A stretch of DNA of 64,000 nt from Prochilodus magdalenae. Its lineage: Eukaryota; Chordata; Actinopteri; Characiformes; Prochilodontidae. Positions 45,133-56,136 of this stretch are shown in pieces (position 1 is the first letter of the stretch; every line of letters starts with the position of its first letter). The notes below the pieces were generated by a model that did no database searches, was not told where the DNA came from, and saw only the letters and a program-made list of their open reading frames with translations. The DNA is taken from positions 1-64,000 of the forward strand of contig JAMWET010005531.1 in NCBI GenBank assembly GCA_024036415.1. The letters run 5' to 3'. The position numbers were made by a program, and so were the translations under genes.

Positions 45133-48100
45133 CGTGTTGATGTGGTTTGTGGTTTTGACACACAAAACCTCTGTGTATCTGAATGCTATAGGCAGCCACT
45201 TTACAGTTGCCGTTGCTACATATAATATTTACAGTTTAATAAACATTAACTAGTGTTATCTAGTTCTTATTAGCAATGTCAACCTAATAAATCCAAGCAG
45301 CTAAATCTGTCCTAGCTCATTTACTACGGTTAGGCTAAGTGGAACCCTCTGCTGTCATTGTTCATATATTTTCTGTGATGCTACATGTTTGTGTCTTATA
45401 GTGTTTCTGAGGTACACAGTGGTTAATGCAGTATAGTGAGGTACATTTATAATTATGTAATTATGCATTTTGCTGTCATTCGCACTGCTAAGTGAACCAT
45501 ACTGTACCTCAATGGGCCAATGTACTCTTTTCCCTTCGACAGGGAGTTAATGCCAAAAATAATCAATTCTTTGGTTCCAGGCATTTAGGAATCAATAGTC
45601 GACTTCAAAGCTTTTGACTCAATTCCACACAGTGACATTCTGGTTTGTCTACACTCACACACCAGTGGAACTGCATTTTCTGCTTTTCTATTGTTAAGGT
45701 TTGTGAAAGCCTTTTTTATCTTTTACATTGTGGTAAGGCCCAGTAAAATGTATTATTTCTGTGCTGGCTTTTTGGAATTTTTGGAATTGAACAGCCCTAT
45801 GCTGGGGTCCCAAGCTTGAGTTCAAGCTTGTAAAGTTGCAGTTGTCATTGGAGTCAAACAAACATTTTTAAATATGCCTATTTTCAGTGTTCATATTTTT
45901 TTGGGTCTACTTATTTTCCCAAACTTTTAATTTTGTACATATATATATATATATATAAAACCAATAAAGGATTGATGTGCAACAAAGCATTGTGTTCTAA
46001 CTTTTTAAACTTATTATAACAAAATACTGTTTCTGAAGAGAAAAATCTGAAAATGATCAGTATTAAAAAGGAATGTTCATTTAGGAACTGACTGCTGTGT
46101 TCTGATAAGATACCTCACACTCAAGTTATAACTGTCTACTAATGCCACTGAACAGCCACAGTAAATATTCTGGAAAATACTATCATTATATACCATCATT
46201 ATATACTATTATTATTATTATTACTACAATACTATTATTTTACTTTATTATTAATAAAATAATATATTATAATATTATTCTTTTTTGGATAAATCATAAC
46301 AGAGGAACTGCACAATCAGGCCAGAAGGAGGCAGCGTACACCAATAGTGTCTAAAGTGCACAGGCCCTTTGTGCCTTAGTGGCAGGGTACTGCTAATTTA
46401 GGTTTAAGTTTTATTATGGGAACATAGAGCCGTTTTCAGTGTTATAAAGAAGGAACGTTAGGTCCTGGAAACTTAACTCATAATGTACAGTATTACACTG
46501 AGGAAGATTTCCGTAATGTATTAAATGGAGGTATGGCCAGTACCGGGCCTGTGTACAAAGCCTTTAGAAAACATTAAATTAAAACTTTTAGTGGTTTGTT
46601 TTTCTATAAACATACCCATTCCACATCTGATGTCTGCAAAAGTTGTGGGATAGCATATGTCCTGTTGCATTACACAGCCGTTAATGACTGTTTGGGGACT
46701 GAACACACCAACCAATTTACTTTTTGCTGTTGTAAGATGTGCAAAATATGTCCCCAAGCATAAGGAAGAATGGGAATAAGGACTGTAAGACATTTGCCTA
46801 TATCAGCGTTTTATATAGAGTTAGTATTGGACCACCATCAGTGATGTATAAACTACTCTGCATTCTAACTATTTAATTCTAACTATTCATGCAGATGTTT
46901 CAGTAATGAGCCAGTAAAACAAAATGTCTTAAAATGTCTTGACACACTTTTCCTTTCTGCATCAGTATATTTCAGATGGATATTGTTGACTTATGGCTTC
47001 TGGTGTACGTTCACTGCAAACAACAATATCTTATATCTAGTTAATATAGCTTACATTCTTCAAATTGAGACTGTTTAAATATTAAACTTATTTCCAGTCA
47101 TTTTCCCCAAATTATCTCACTGAATTGGCTTACTTTTATATGTGAGAATGAACAATAAAATAAAGTTTATGTAGAGTTTATGTTAGTGCACAAATTTGGA
47201 TATCAAATTCTCAAGTACAGATTTCATTACAAATTCTCACATTGAAAATATGAATACAGATTTTATTCTACATTTTTTTTTTCTACAAGACCAACAAGTT
47301 CTCACGGTTTACAACCTCCACAGATGCCGCCTCAGTGAATACTTTACCGCTGCCCATCCCTCCCATACCTAAAACTGTGTTTGTGTTGTTTGTCCTGCAG
47401 ATTTTAACAGAAGATCAGTTTACTTTACTTGCTGTAGAAAGTTCTTGTCTGGTTGTCCCATTGCACTGCAGATTTTAACAGTCCAATCATTTAAGAATGT
47501 AATCCATCTGAATGCTAGCAGTTGACAGAGGCTGGGTTTGTTATTGCTACACAAATCAGAGTCTACATTCACCTGGTACCAAGTGTACAAGAAACGCTAC
47601 ATGTGAAACTAGTTTTAATAAGTTTTTATATGAAGCTGTCTTACGAGAGGCGATTTAGCTCGACAGCACCCAGTATTCTTTCATCACGTTTAGATTTGAA
47701 GTGCAGTTGTATTTGGTTTCCATGTGTGGCTGGTGTTGGTATGCTGCTGTTCATTAAAGGTCACATTTCTATTTGAATATGTTTGCTCTATGATATTTCT
47801 GAATTTACTGTGTTGTGATGATAATGCTGAGGAAAAACAAAAACTGCTCTTGACAGTTATTACAAACAAAGAAAGCCATCAGGTCAGAGAAGTCAGATCA
47901 GTGCAGCTGTGCATGTGAAGTACAGTTTCATTATGATTATTTTTTGGAATATTGTTCATTTTTGGAAGCTATGAAACAAGCTGTTTGCATTACTACAGTG
48001 GTGTTCCTTAAACAGTGTACAAAAATAGTATAATTTGCAAATATAAAGATTATAAGATGACAACTTTATTACTGCAAACCACTAAAGCATGATAAAAATA

Positions 48101-48539
48101 CACGAACTATATACACACAACAAACTGCACCACATATCTAGTCGCATATTAAAAGTTAGTTACCTTCGCGTGCAAAATAATGCACACCCGCTCTACAAAT
48201 TACCTGCCCCGCCCCACACTTCTGTTCCAGTTACTAGCCTTTCCTCTAGTTTCTAATCCTTCAGTGGGTTATGTTTAAGACCACAGGGACTACTTTCAGT
48301 TTGCAGATTTTTGGTTTTGAAGGGCTCAATTTTAACTTTAGGTTGGGTTCTTTGGGCTCTAAGGGCATTTATGTGCTTTAAAGGCACTTGCATACACTGT
48401 AATACACACATGCTTCAAACTGAAATGTGTAGAGGAATCTTTACTCTTTCTATGAGGCCCATTTTAAACTAGAGCAATGTGCAGACAGACAATTTTGCCC
48501 AAAAGCAGAACACTTTATGCTAAACGCGTATTTTTTATT
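45133..48539. other. Long intergenic interval without genes
   Basis: Mostly A/T-rich. 45,790-45,865 (GCTGGGGTCCCAAGCTTGAG ... CATTGGAGTCAAACAAACA) resembles 957-1,010, a further trace of the tandem duplication after gene ends. (AT)n is at 45,937-45,957. 46,520-46,790 has repeat-like text without protein homology. Short open frames in this interval look random. Confidence 0.5.
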
Positions 48540-48770
48540 AGGACCTTTTAGTCCCCATTGTCACTGTCCGCTGAAAGCACGCGGCTTTGACTTCTAGCGC
48601 CCCCTGGTACGGTGCACGGCCATACATAGGACGTGCAACGAGCTACCGAGCAGCATCCTGAGCAGCACAGGGAGAATCGGACAAGCATCAGCTGACATCC
48701 AGCCTTTCTTTCACCTTGTTCAGGCATTATCTGTGAGTGGCTTGTTTCTAGGATCTAACTGTATGCTGTT
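48540..48770. promoter_or_regulatory. GC-richer, CpG-containing patch (possible promoter or insulator-like site)
   Basis: Within A/T-rich DNA this stretch has several CpGs and AGCGCCCCCTGGTAC, close to the core of vertebrate CTCF sites. It ends with TTCAGGCATTATCT followed by GTGAGT, a splice-donor-like sequence. It could be a non-coding first exon or a boundary element upstream of gene C, but nothing in the sequence proves it. Confidence 0.25.
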
Positions 48771-49299
48771 TGTGCGTTATTTTTGGTGAATGTTTTGTCT
48801 TGAAGCATTATTTCATTTATAAGGGCCTCAACCGGAATATGTTGTAACAATCTCAGTTCCAATGTAGTTGTAATTATCTCTGTTGTATATCTGAGTTATG
48901 CATTTATATGGACATTAATATTAATTACTGGAACTGAAAGCCATATTTCCTTTTTTTTGTTTTTCCCAGTTTTACACACTTCCATTAAAAACACTTAAAG
49001 GCACCACGTGTCTTGGCCACTTTTTGGAAGAGTGTTTAGCTGTCTGCCTAGCTGTCAATAGTAATGGTTACTGTACAGCTTTAAGGGAGGCTGAAGTTGA
49101 CATCCTGTTCATCAGCTATTCGCAAGAGTAGCTAGAGAACAGGAAGCCAACTACAGCACCCACATTTTAATGAGATCCTGATCAACTTTCATTTAAAGTT
49201 GTTAGTTTGCTTTGCACAATTTACCTTAAGGCTTCATTTGATACATTTAATGCTATGTTTATTGGCATCACAACCCCAACAGCAATCTATAATTAGTGT

Positions 49300-49690
49300 C
49301 ACACAAGCGTAGGTAGACGAGGAAGCAGGACGTAAATGCAAGTAGTTTAATACAACACAAAATAACAAAACAAAACCAACGATAGAAACAAACTGAAGGA
49401 ACAAGAAACAGGATTACAACTAACTATCAAGGACAGAAACATACAACAAGAAACCAAACGAACATCCAACATAAAGCCAAACTAACATCAAACAAGAAAC
49501 CAAAACACTAACATCCAACAAGGAATCAAACACAGGGGACAACAGGCCATATAAATAAACAAAGACTAACTAGGAACACCTGGGAAGGGGCGGGCTACAA
49601 ACACGGGACCTAGAGGGCGGAGACAGGAGGAGCACATGACCAAAACAAAAGCACATGGACGGGGACAGGCAGACAGACAGACAGAGATGT
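49300..49690. repeat. Dispersed repeat, same family as 25,810-26,145
   Basis: An A/C-rich body with repeated CAAACAAGAAACCAAA-like phrases is followed by CACCTGGGAAGGGGCGGGCTA, CTAGAGGGCGGAGACAGG and GCACATGGACGGGGACAGG. It is non-coding. Confidence 0.65.
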
Positions 49691-50356
49691 AACCATTAGC
49701 AGCCATGCTGTGTGACTTTACCCACTTCTTCACAGTTAAAGTAGATCATTTAAACTGAATGTTTCATATTAACAACTGTGTTACAGCTGGAATCAAAAGC
49801 TAGCACAGGTTAGTAAGACATACTAGTAAGTCTCAAGTAACTAAACACATTAATAACCAGCTTTTTACACAGAGAGTGGATTTATTTCTTTGTATGTTTC
49901 TATTTTGATATGTTGCTTCTGTATAATCATCTTGACTGAAATGAAATCTACACATTAGCATTCCTTCTGAAGTACATGAACACAGGGTGGCAACCGTATA
50001 CTGTCTTACCATATATGTTTTCTGTGTACAGAACTGCTGGAGCTTCATTCCTCAATATTCAGTACTCGGTGCACAGCGTGCTGTTTTGTATGAAGCAGCA
50101 TAGACTGAGCGTTTTAATGCAGTGTGAGCTGCTTTTCTGATGTGGAACAAAACCTGCTCTATTCCTCAGCAGTGCTACTCAATCCATGCTAATTAATGTA
50201 GCATAGCTACCTAATGCACGTCTTTAAAATTAGCTAGAATAGAATAGAATAATTGATAATTGCATCCTTATTTATAATAGTTACATTTTTTATTTAGTTT
50301 GTGAGTCAAAAAGTCTTTTCCTTCTTATACATTCTATAAATAAAAAACAAAAACAA

Positions 50357-50440
50357 AAAAACAGGAAGTGCTCGGACTTCACAGTTAAGTTGCTTCACTC
50401 AGTGGCAGGAAGAGTACTTGTCAGTGGAGTCTCTTGCAGA
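50357..50440 (+). promoter_or_regulatory. Promoter-proximal / 5' UTR block of gene C
   Basis: AACAGGAAGTGCTC and TTGCTTCACTCAGTGGCAGGAAGAGTACTTGTCAGTGGAG correspond to the gene A and B blocks. The middle portion is more diverged. Both GGAA cores are kept. Confidence 0.5.
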
Positions 50441-50443
50441 AAC

Positions 50444-53400
50444 ATGCACTTTAACTTTCTCCTGAGTTCTTTAATTCTCTTCATGTTGCTCCTCTGTATC
50501 TCAGGTAAGATCAGGTCTACACAGTGTACAGTGAATTTGTGTTCTTCACACTTTTACTGCTTTTTTTAAAAACTCATTTGTTTATGGAGCAGAGTGGACG
50601 CTGGTCTATGATGTGTTTATTTTTAAATACCTTAAGCATTTACAGACAGTATGTCTGCCTAGTATGTGAATGTCAGTGAAGCTTTGGGGATGAGTGTATT
50701 TCTCAGAAGGTGTCTGATTGTTCAGCCATGAGCGAATTGCTCTTTTGATACTGAGAGTTGTGGTACTGTTCCTGAGTAGGAGTAATGCTGTTGATTTCTT
50801 TCTGCAGATACTGAGAGTGAAGAGACACTGAGGAATTTAGCTGTGAAGCGTGGAGGATCTCTCAGTGTTCCATGTTTTTATGACCATAAATACAAAACAA
50901 ACCGTAAATACTGGTGTAAGGGATATTACTGGTCCTCCTGTAAAATAGTTGCCTATGCAAACACAAGAGGAGGAACATCAGTCACTGATCATCCAACCCA
51001 GAACATGTTTACTGTGGAACTGAACAGCCTCCAGGACTCTGACTCTGGATATTACTGGTGTGCTGTGGAAATTGGTGGCCATTCTGTCCCAGATGACCGT
51101 TATTATTTATATCTAACGGTCAGTGCAGGTAAGGAGCCTCTCTCTGTGTAGAAGTAGTCATGTATGAAGTCATTTATGATGAAGGATGTGTTTATACCAC
51201 TCATTCCCTTCCTCTGTGTTCAGATCCTGCTGTGTCGGTGAGAAACAGCAGTGTGAGTGGTCAGGAAGGGGGCAGTGTCAGTGTCCAGTGTTTCTACAGT
51301 GCTGGATATAAGAATAAACAGAAGAAGTGGTGCAGATTTAAAGACTGGAAATGCTACACAGCAGGGGGGACTGCTACATCCCAGAATCCAGCAGTGCAGA
51401 TCAGTGATGATGGGAAGGGATCCGTCAGTGTGGAGATGAGTGGTCTGCAGAAGAGTGATGCTGGGTGGTACTGGTTCAGTGCTGGAGATGTGGGTGTCAC
51501 TGTTCACCTCACTGTCACCGAAAGACCTACAAGTAAGAACACATGTATCAGAAATACTGTTCATACCTGCTGATCAAGTTACAGCGTTGTATCACTCATC
51601 TGTTTTATCTCTTTTTCAACTGTAACAACAGCTGTGGCGACGGTTTCTGCCACTGAGAAAACCAGCACCAGTCACACCAATTCAGGTACTATCACACTAA
51701 ACTGATCGCTTTAAGATGCATGAACTCCAGTAATGGAAGGCATTAATTTGTGTGATTGGTCTTTCTAGGTTCTTCAACAAAACTGTAAGTATGGCTATTC
51801 TTTAAGTGGTGTTACATTTGACAGCTGCACTTTCACATTTTACTTCCCTTTAGTTTTAGGAACAACTGCCTCTTTTGCAATAACCTCTGAAAATGTACAT
51901 GACTTAAGCGTTGGTAGGAGGGAATGACATGCAATTAACAAGTACTATAAAACGCTGATAAACTGAGCCTTTAATAAAAGCTGTAATTCCTTGCTTTATT
52001 TGTTAGTTCTTTACTGTAATTCTGTAAGAAAGGGGTTCCAAAACTTTGTACAGTCCCACTGCAGACATGAAATGGTGTGTAATCGCTTTTGCTACGTACA
52101 TATTACCATGAAGCGTTTGTAAGGAGGTATGCAGTGCAATCTGTGTACTGTGCACAGCCACAAATTACTATATCAAAGCCATGAATTACTGTACATCGCC
52201 ACAGATTACATTGTTAAGGCTACAAATTAATAAATAGAAGCCAGACACTATTATATCGAGCCCACAGGCTAGTGCGTTGAGACTAGAGCTGGCATGATGC
52301 CATTTTCCATGCCTGATACATTTTATGTGAACTAAATGAATTGAGGATAATGGATCTGAAGCAGGAGAATCAAACCAGTGAGCTTCTCATGTAAGGCCAG
52401 AATACTAATACATAGCAGGATTTAAAGCATATTACAGAGAGGTAAGCAGCAGATTGGAAATAAAACAACATACAATACAGCACTTTACCCTCATGTATGA
52501 TAAACAATGGTCCAACTGTAAGTTAGTCTCCAGAACATATAAAGTGCAGAAGCGACCGTATAATGGCAGTAGAGAAAACAAAGTGTTCATAAGGAAATGA
52601 GGCCAAAACTCAAACGACTCATTAGGCTTTTTAATAATTATGTTGAGAAATCTAACTGAAAGTCACTGAAATCAGGAGAGTAAAATCTGAAGTTATCTGA
52701 ATCTGAATCCTAGGCCTACCAAGACTGACCAGAGGCTTATCCAATAGACTGGAGAAATACTATTTTAATTAGCTGAATTGGTTAAGATGATGAGATTTGA
52801 CAGGTATTCTGTGAGTACTGTTATGTCATCTGTGCTTCATATTGATCAGAAGTTTTTTAAACATGATCTCTATGTATTTTAATGGTTTGATTGAATGAAT
52901 CCAATGAATCCTAAATAAAAACAACCTGAAATAAAAAAAAAAACCCAGTTGTTGGTAGGACAGGGTGGAAAAGTATATCACTAAAGCTGAGAAGCGAAAA
53001 AGCATTTTTCCAATAATTTGTGACCTTCTGAGCCAAAATGGTGACAGTTAGGTCGCCTGATCTTATTGCTTGGTGTGAAGTGTAAAAAAAAAAAAAAGAT
53101 TGACCTGTGCTTGAAACATTTAGCCCTATAGATGGCCACAGTGCACAGGTTTTTAAAGCTTTTTAGCTTTTTATACTCTGCTTTTCACATACCAAAATGC
53201 CAAATCAACAGCCCGTTTGAAGGATGCCTCTGCACTGGTGGGCTTGCATTGTTATAATTATAAGTTTTTCTTGTCTGAATCTCTGTGCTACCCTGACAGC
53301 ATCTACCTTCAGGAAGCTGGAGTTAGCTTTTTATATGAATTTCTCTTTCCGATTTAAATGGTACATGAATGTAATTCCAGCACCATTTAAGTTTTGGGTG

Positions 53401-55472
53401 GATGTCATCAGGGTCGAACGGATATTTTTATTAAACATAAAGGTTTTACATTTTTTGTTTTAAATTAAAACAGTTGGGCCCATGACTACCTGTAGCCCCA
53501 GGTACCACGAGCAGGTTAAAGCACCCCTGCCGGTGGGGGTCCTCATCATTGAAGAACTGGGTAAAAGCAGCTAACAAAGCATGCAGAGAAACAGATGGAC
53601 AACGGTCTGTAGTTGTAGAGCTACAGTGTGCAGCTTTATGGTAAATGGAGCTGATAAAATGGTGCAGAATGACTATATATTTATAAATAAGGAAACACAT
53701 TAAATATTAAATATTCTGTCTTTATACTGTTTTTATATAACTCACAGCTTTCTGTTTCCATTGCTTTTCACTTACTGTCCCTTCTGGTTTGGAAGGATTT
53801 TACATCAAACAGAATGGCAGAAGAACAGAGATGTATGTTTTTAGGTTTTTTGAGCAAAGCAAATACAAGCAGTACACATTTACATATGCCATGTGTCTTT
53901 ATTCATTGCAGCAATGGAGGTAACACGCTTGTCTGGATTCTTCTGGCTGTAGGCCTGGGGCTGCTGCTGATTCTGCTCAGCATTATAACCTGGATGATGA
54001 GGACAAAGAGCAGTAAGTATTCACTGTTTTCTATTTTCTTTTCCGTTTTTAGAGCATGCTTTTGAGATTGTACAAACAAAAAGCAAATTTAGTGAGTTTG
54101 AGCAAACCAGTATGAGCAAATCATGTCTGTAACATCTTTATTTGTATTATAAAATACTTATATTGTGGATTTTGGCGTACACTTATTATTACTATTTTAC
54201 ACCAACCAACAGAGCAAAAGGAAACCAGAGGGACAGTTGACAACACAGCAGTTAACAACACAGTAAGTATTGTTGTTGATTGCTGGCTTCATGCAATCCT
54301 GCTGGCCAAAAGCAGAGTGCAGTGCATGGTGCATTAGTGTTGTAGAAATGGGTTTAAATTAAAAATGATGGATTTGGCAGCATGGCCTTTAGAGTGCTGG
54401 AACACTGTTGAGGGGATGGAACCAAGCAAATATATGAATATCTTATCTGTCTGCAGAAAATACTAATCGAGTTTATGTTTATGTAATACTTACAGTTCTC
54501 TACATCTGAAAGCCCTGAAGTGACGTACAGTACCGTGATTACGAAAAAGCAGCAGGTAAGATTGTATTATTCACCTTCTTCTGCCTATTAACAGTATCTG
54601 AGTACTGAAACATTAGGAGACGGTGTTATTCTGAATAAACTGTGTCCACAGCCTTCATCTGCAGCAGCTCATGAGAATGATGCGATATACAGCAACATAA
54701 CCAAAACTACCACAAACAACCCTGTAAGTAAACTTCTATTCTATATGTAAAACACTATTGTAAGACTTCACGGCTTAGATCATGTGACAGATCAACAAAA
54801 TTAGAGAAATCCACCCACATCTTTATTTCTAGCAGAATGGATTACTGTAATGGTCTCCTAACTGAAATCCCAAAAGACAATCAAATAGTTTCACTTGATT
54901 TAAAATTCAGCTGAACACATTACTTTCATTCTAAAATGCCTACAGTAAATAGGCTTTAAGGTTCGATTACTGATATATGAAGAATGTTGTAGGACCAGCA
55001 TATCTGTTTGATACACAACAGCAATACGGGTCGAGCAGAACCCTCAGATCAGCGACTGGTCACTTAGTCCTGCCTAGGGTAAAGACTAAACGTGGACAAG
55101 CAGCTTTTAGTTACTGTACTGTTCCTGAATGGAACCAGCTGATAGGAATCATTAGTTGAACCCTGACACTAGATACTCACATCCAGACTAAAAAAACATT
55201 TCCTTTACTGTTCTTATTTTAAATGAATCTTTTAAAGCTAATATTAAATTTCTTCTCTTTTAATCTTTTGTTTTAATCCATCTTGTTGTAAATTCTATTC
55301 TCCTACATCCTTTTACATTTTAATTTAGATTATCTTTGTATTTTGTCATTTGCAAAGCATTTGAACTGCAGTGTACCTGGGCTATATAAATAAACTTGCC
55401 TTGGCTTTCTAGCTCTCTTCAGCAGACAGAGGTGATGATGGGGTGATCTACAGCTCTGTGGTTCACAAGTAA
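50444..55472 (+). CDS. Gene C: CD300/CMRF35-like Ig receptor with three tyrosine motifs
   Basis: Coding exons are 50444-50504, 50808-51128, 51224-51532, 51632-51685, 51769-51784, 53912-54012, 54213-54262, 54496-54555, 54652-54723 and 55413-55472. They total 1,104 nt, 367 aa. The start is fixed by ATG at 50,444, because the second Met of genes A and B is CTG here. D1 (residues 21-127) has CFY, YWC, SSC and YYWCA. D2 (128-230) has CFYS, KWC, KCYT and WYWF, again lacking the F-strand Cys. The stalk is short, with one 16-nt exon. The helix is LVWILLAVGLGLLLILLSII. Tail motifs are VTYSTV (ITIM), AIYSNI (YxN, weak ITIM) and VIYSSV (ITIM). The last exon is preceded almost directly by a LINE tail. 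It is likely an inhibitory membrane receptor of leukocytes; ligand unknown. Confidence 0.88.
52157..52281 (+). repeat. Degenerate 21-bp minisatellite, about 6 units
   Basis: Successive units begin GCCACAAATTACT, GCCATGAATTACT, GCCACAGATTACA, GCTACAAATTAAT, GCCAGACACTATT and CCCACAGGCTAGT at intervals of 20 to 21 bases. It lies in the intron before gene C's transmembrane exon. Confidence 0.75.
53490..53700. repeat. Dispersed repeat end in gene C intron 5
   Basis: GGGGGTCCTCATCATTGAAGAACTGGGTAAAAGCAGCTAAC and CAGAGAAACAGATGGACAACGG match the end of the repeat at 32,680-32,745. Confidence 0.6.
54770..55408 (+). mobile_element. 3' end of a CR1/Rex-type LINE in the last intron of gene C
   Basis: The plus strand encodes FISSRMDYCNGLL-like text, then VGPAYLF, ATGHLVLPRVKTKRGQAAFSY and VPEWNQL in nearby frames, typical of the ORF2 C-terminus of fish LINEs. 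It ends with GGGCTATATAAATAAACTTGCCTTGG, a common LINE 3' terminus with a TTGCC-type tail. The copy is 5' truncated. The distance to the coding exon at 55,413 is about 5 to 10 bases. Confidence 0.75.
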
Positions 55473-55619
55473 GAGGTAAGAAAGTCTCAGACTAAGGGTC
55501 AAAGTGCAAAAGTTGTGACATGGCCAATAAGGGATTATGTTATTTAATGGGTTTGTTCTGACACATTGTGGCCAGCTAGTGCCTTCTCAGCCATCTACAA
55601 TATATATTTTTAATTACAG

Positions 55620-55730
55620 GTATAAACAGGAGAATCTCTGAGTACAATGCCCAGCCAGATCATCTGCCAGGAAGACACTGCACTGCAAGTCAAACAAGGC
55701 AAATAAAAAAAGGGAAATCCAAGAGAATGG
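55620..55730 (+). other. Gene C 3' UTR terminal exon with AATAAA
   Basis: The donor is at 55,476 shortly after the stop. The acceptor TTAATTACAG precedes 55,620. An AATAAA at 55,702-55,707 is a suitable cleavage signal, placing the transcript end near 55,725. Confidence 0.55.
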
Positions 55731-56091
55731 TCAGAACACAAAAGGAGAATCAGACCCAGAGAGAAAAAGAGCAGACAGAGCAAAAGGTAGAATCGAGTGA
55801 GAGAAAGTCAGATCTACAAATATAGACAACTCTCGGAACTGAAAACAGTGTTGGGCAAAACTTTGCAACATGTGTGTGTGAGGGGTTTAAATATAGGTGT
55901 GTAAATGATCACAGGTGACGCTAATCAAAACTCGGGTGACCTAGATCGTGTGACATCATCAGGTAGTGCAATCTGCAGGTAGTGTTAGTAACTGCAGTGG
56001 ACAACAATGCTAACAGGTCCTGTTATTGTGAACATCCTAGAGAACATATAGAGGCCTTGACCACTGAAATGCTTAAAAGAGAAAAGTAGTG

Positions 56092-56095
<4 letters not shown>

Positions 56096-56133
<38 letters not shown>
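56096..56133. repeat. (AT)n microsatellite
   Basis: About 19 uninterrupted AT dinucleotides. The surrounding region 55,740-57,480 is A/T-rich and shows no exon on either strand. Confidence 0.9.

Positions 56134-56136
<3 letters not shown>

Noticed and set aside
46142..46354. A/T-rich 70-codon frame
   Set aside because: It consists of Ile/Tyr/Asn runs from ATT repeats.
13281..55472. Assignment as NITR or TCR/antibody V genes
   Set aside because: There is no J-like segment or recombination signal; the extra Cys pair (WC...SC), separate stalk and ITIM exons fit CD300/pIgR-like receptors better.
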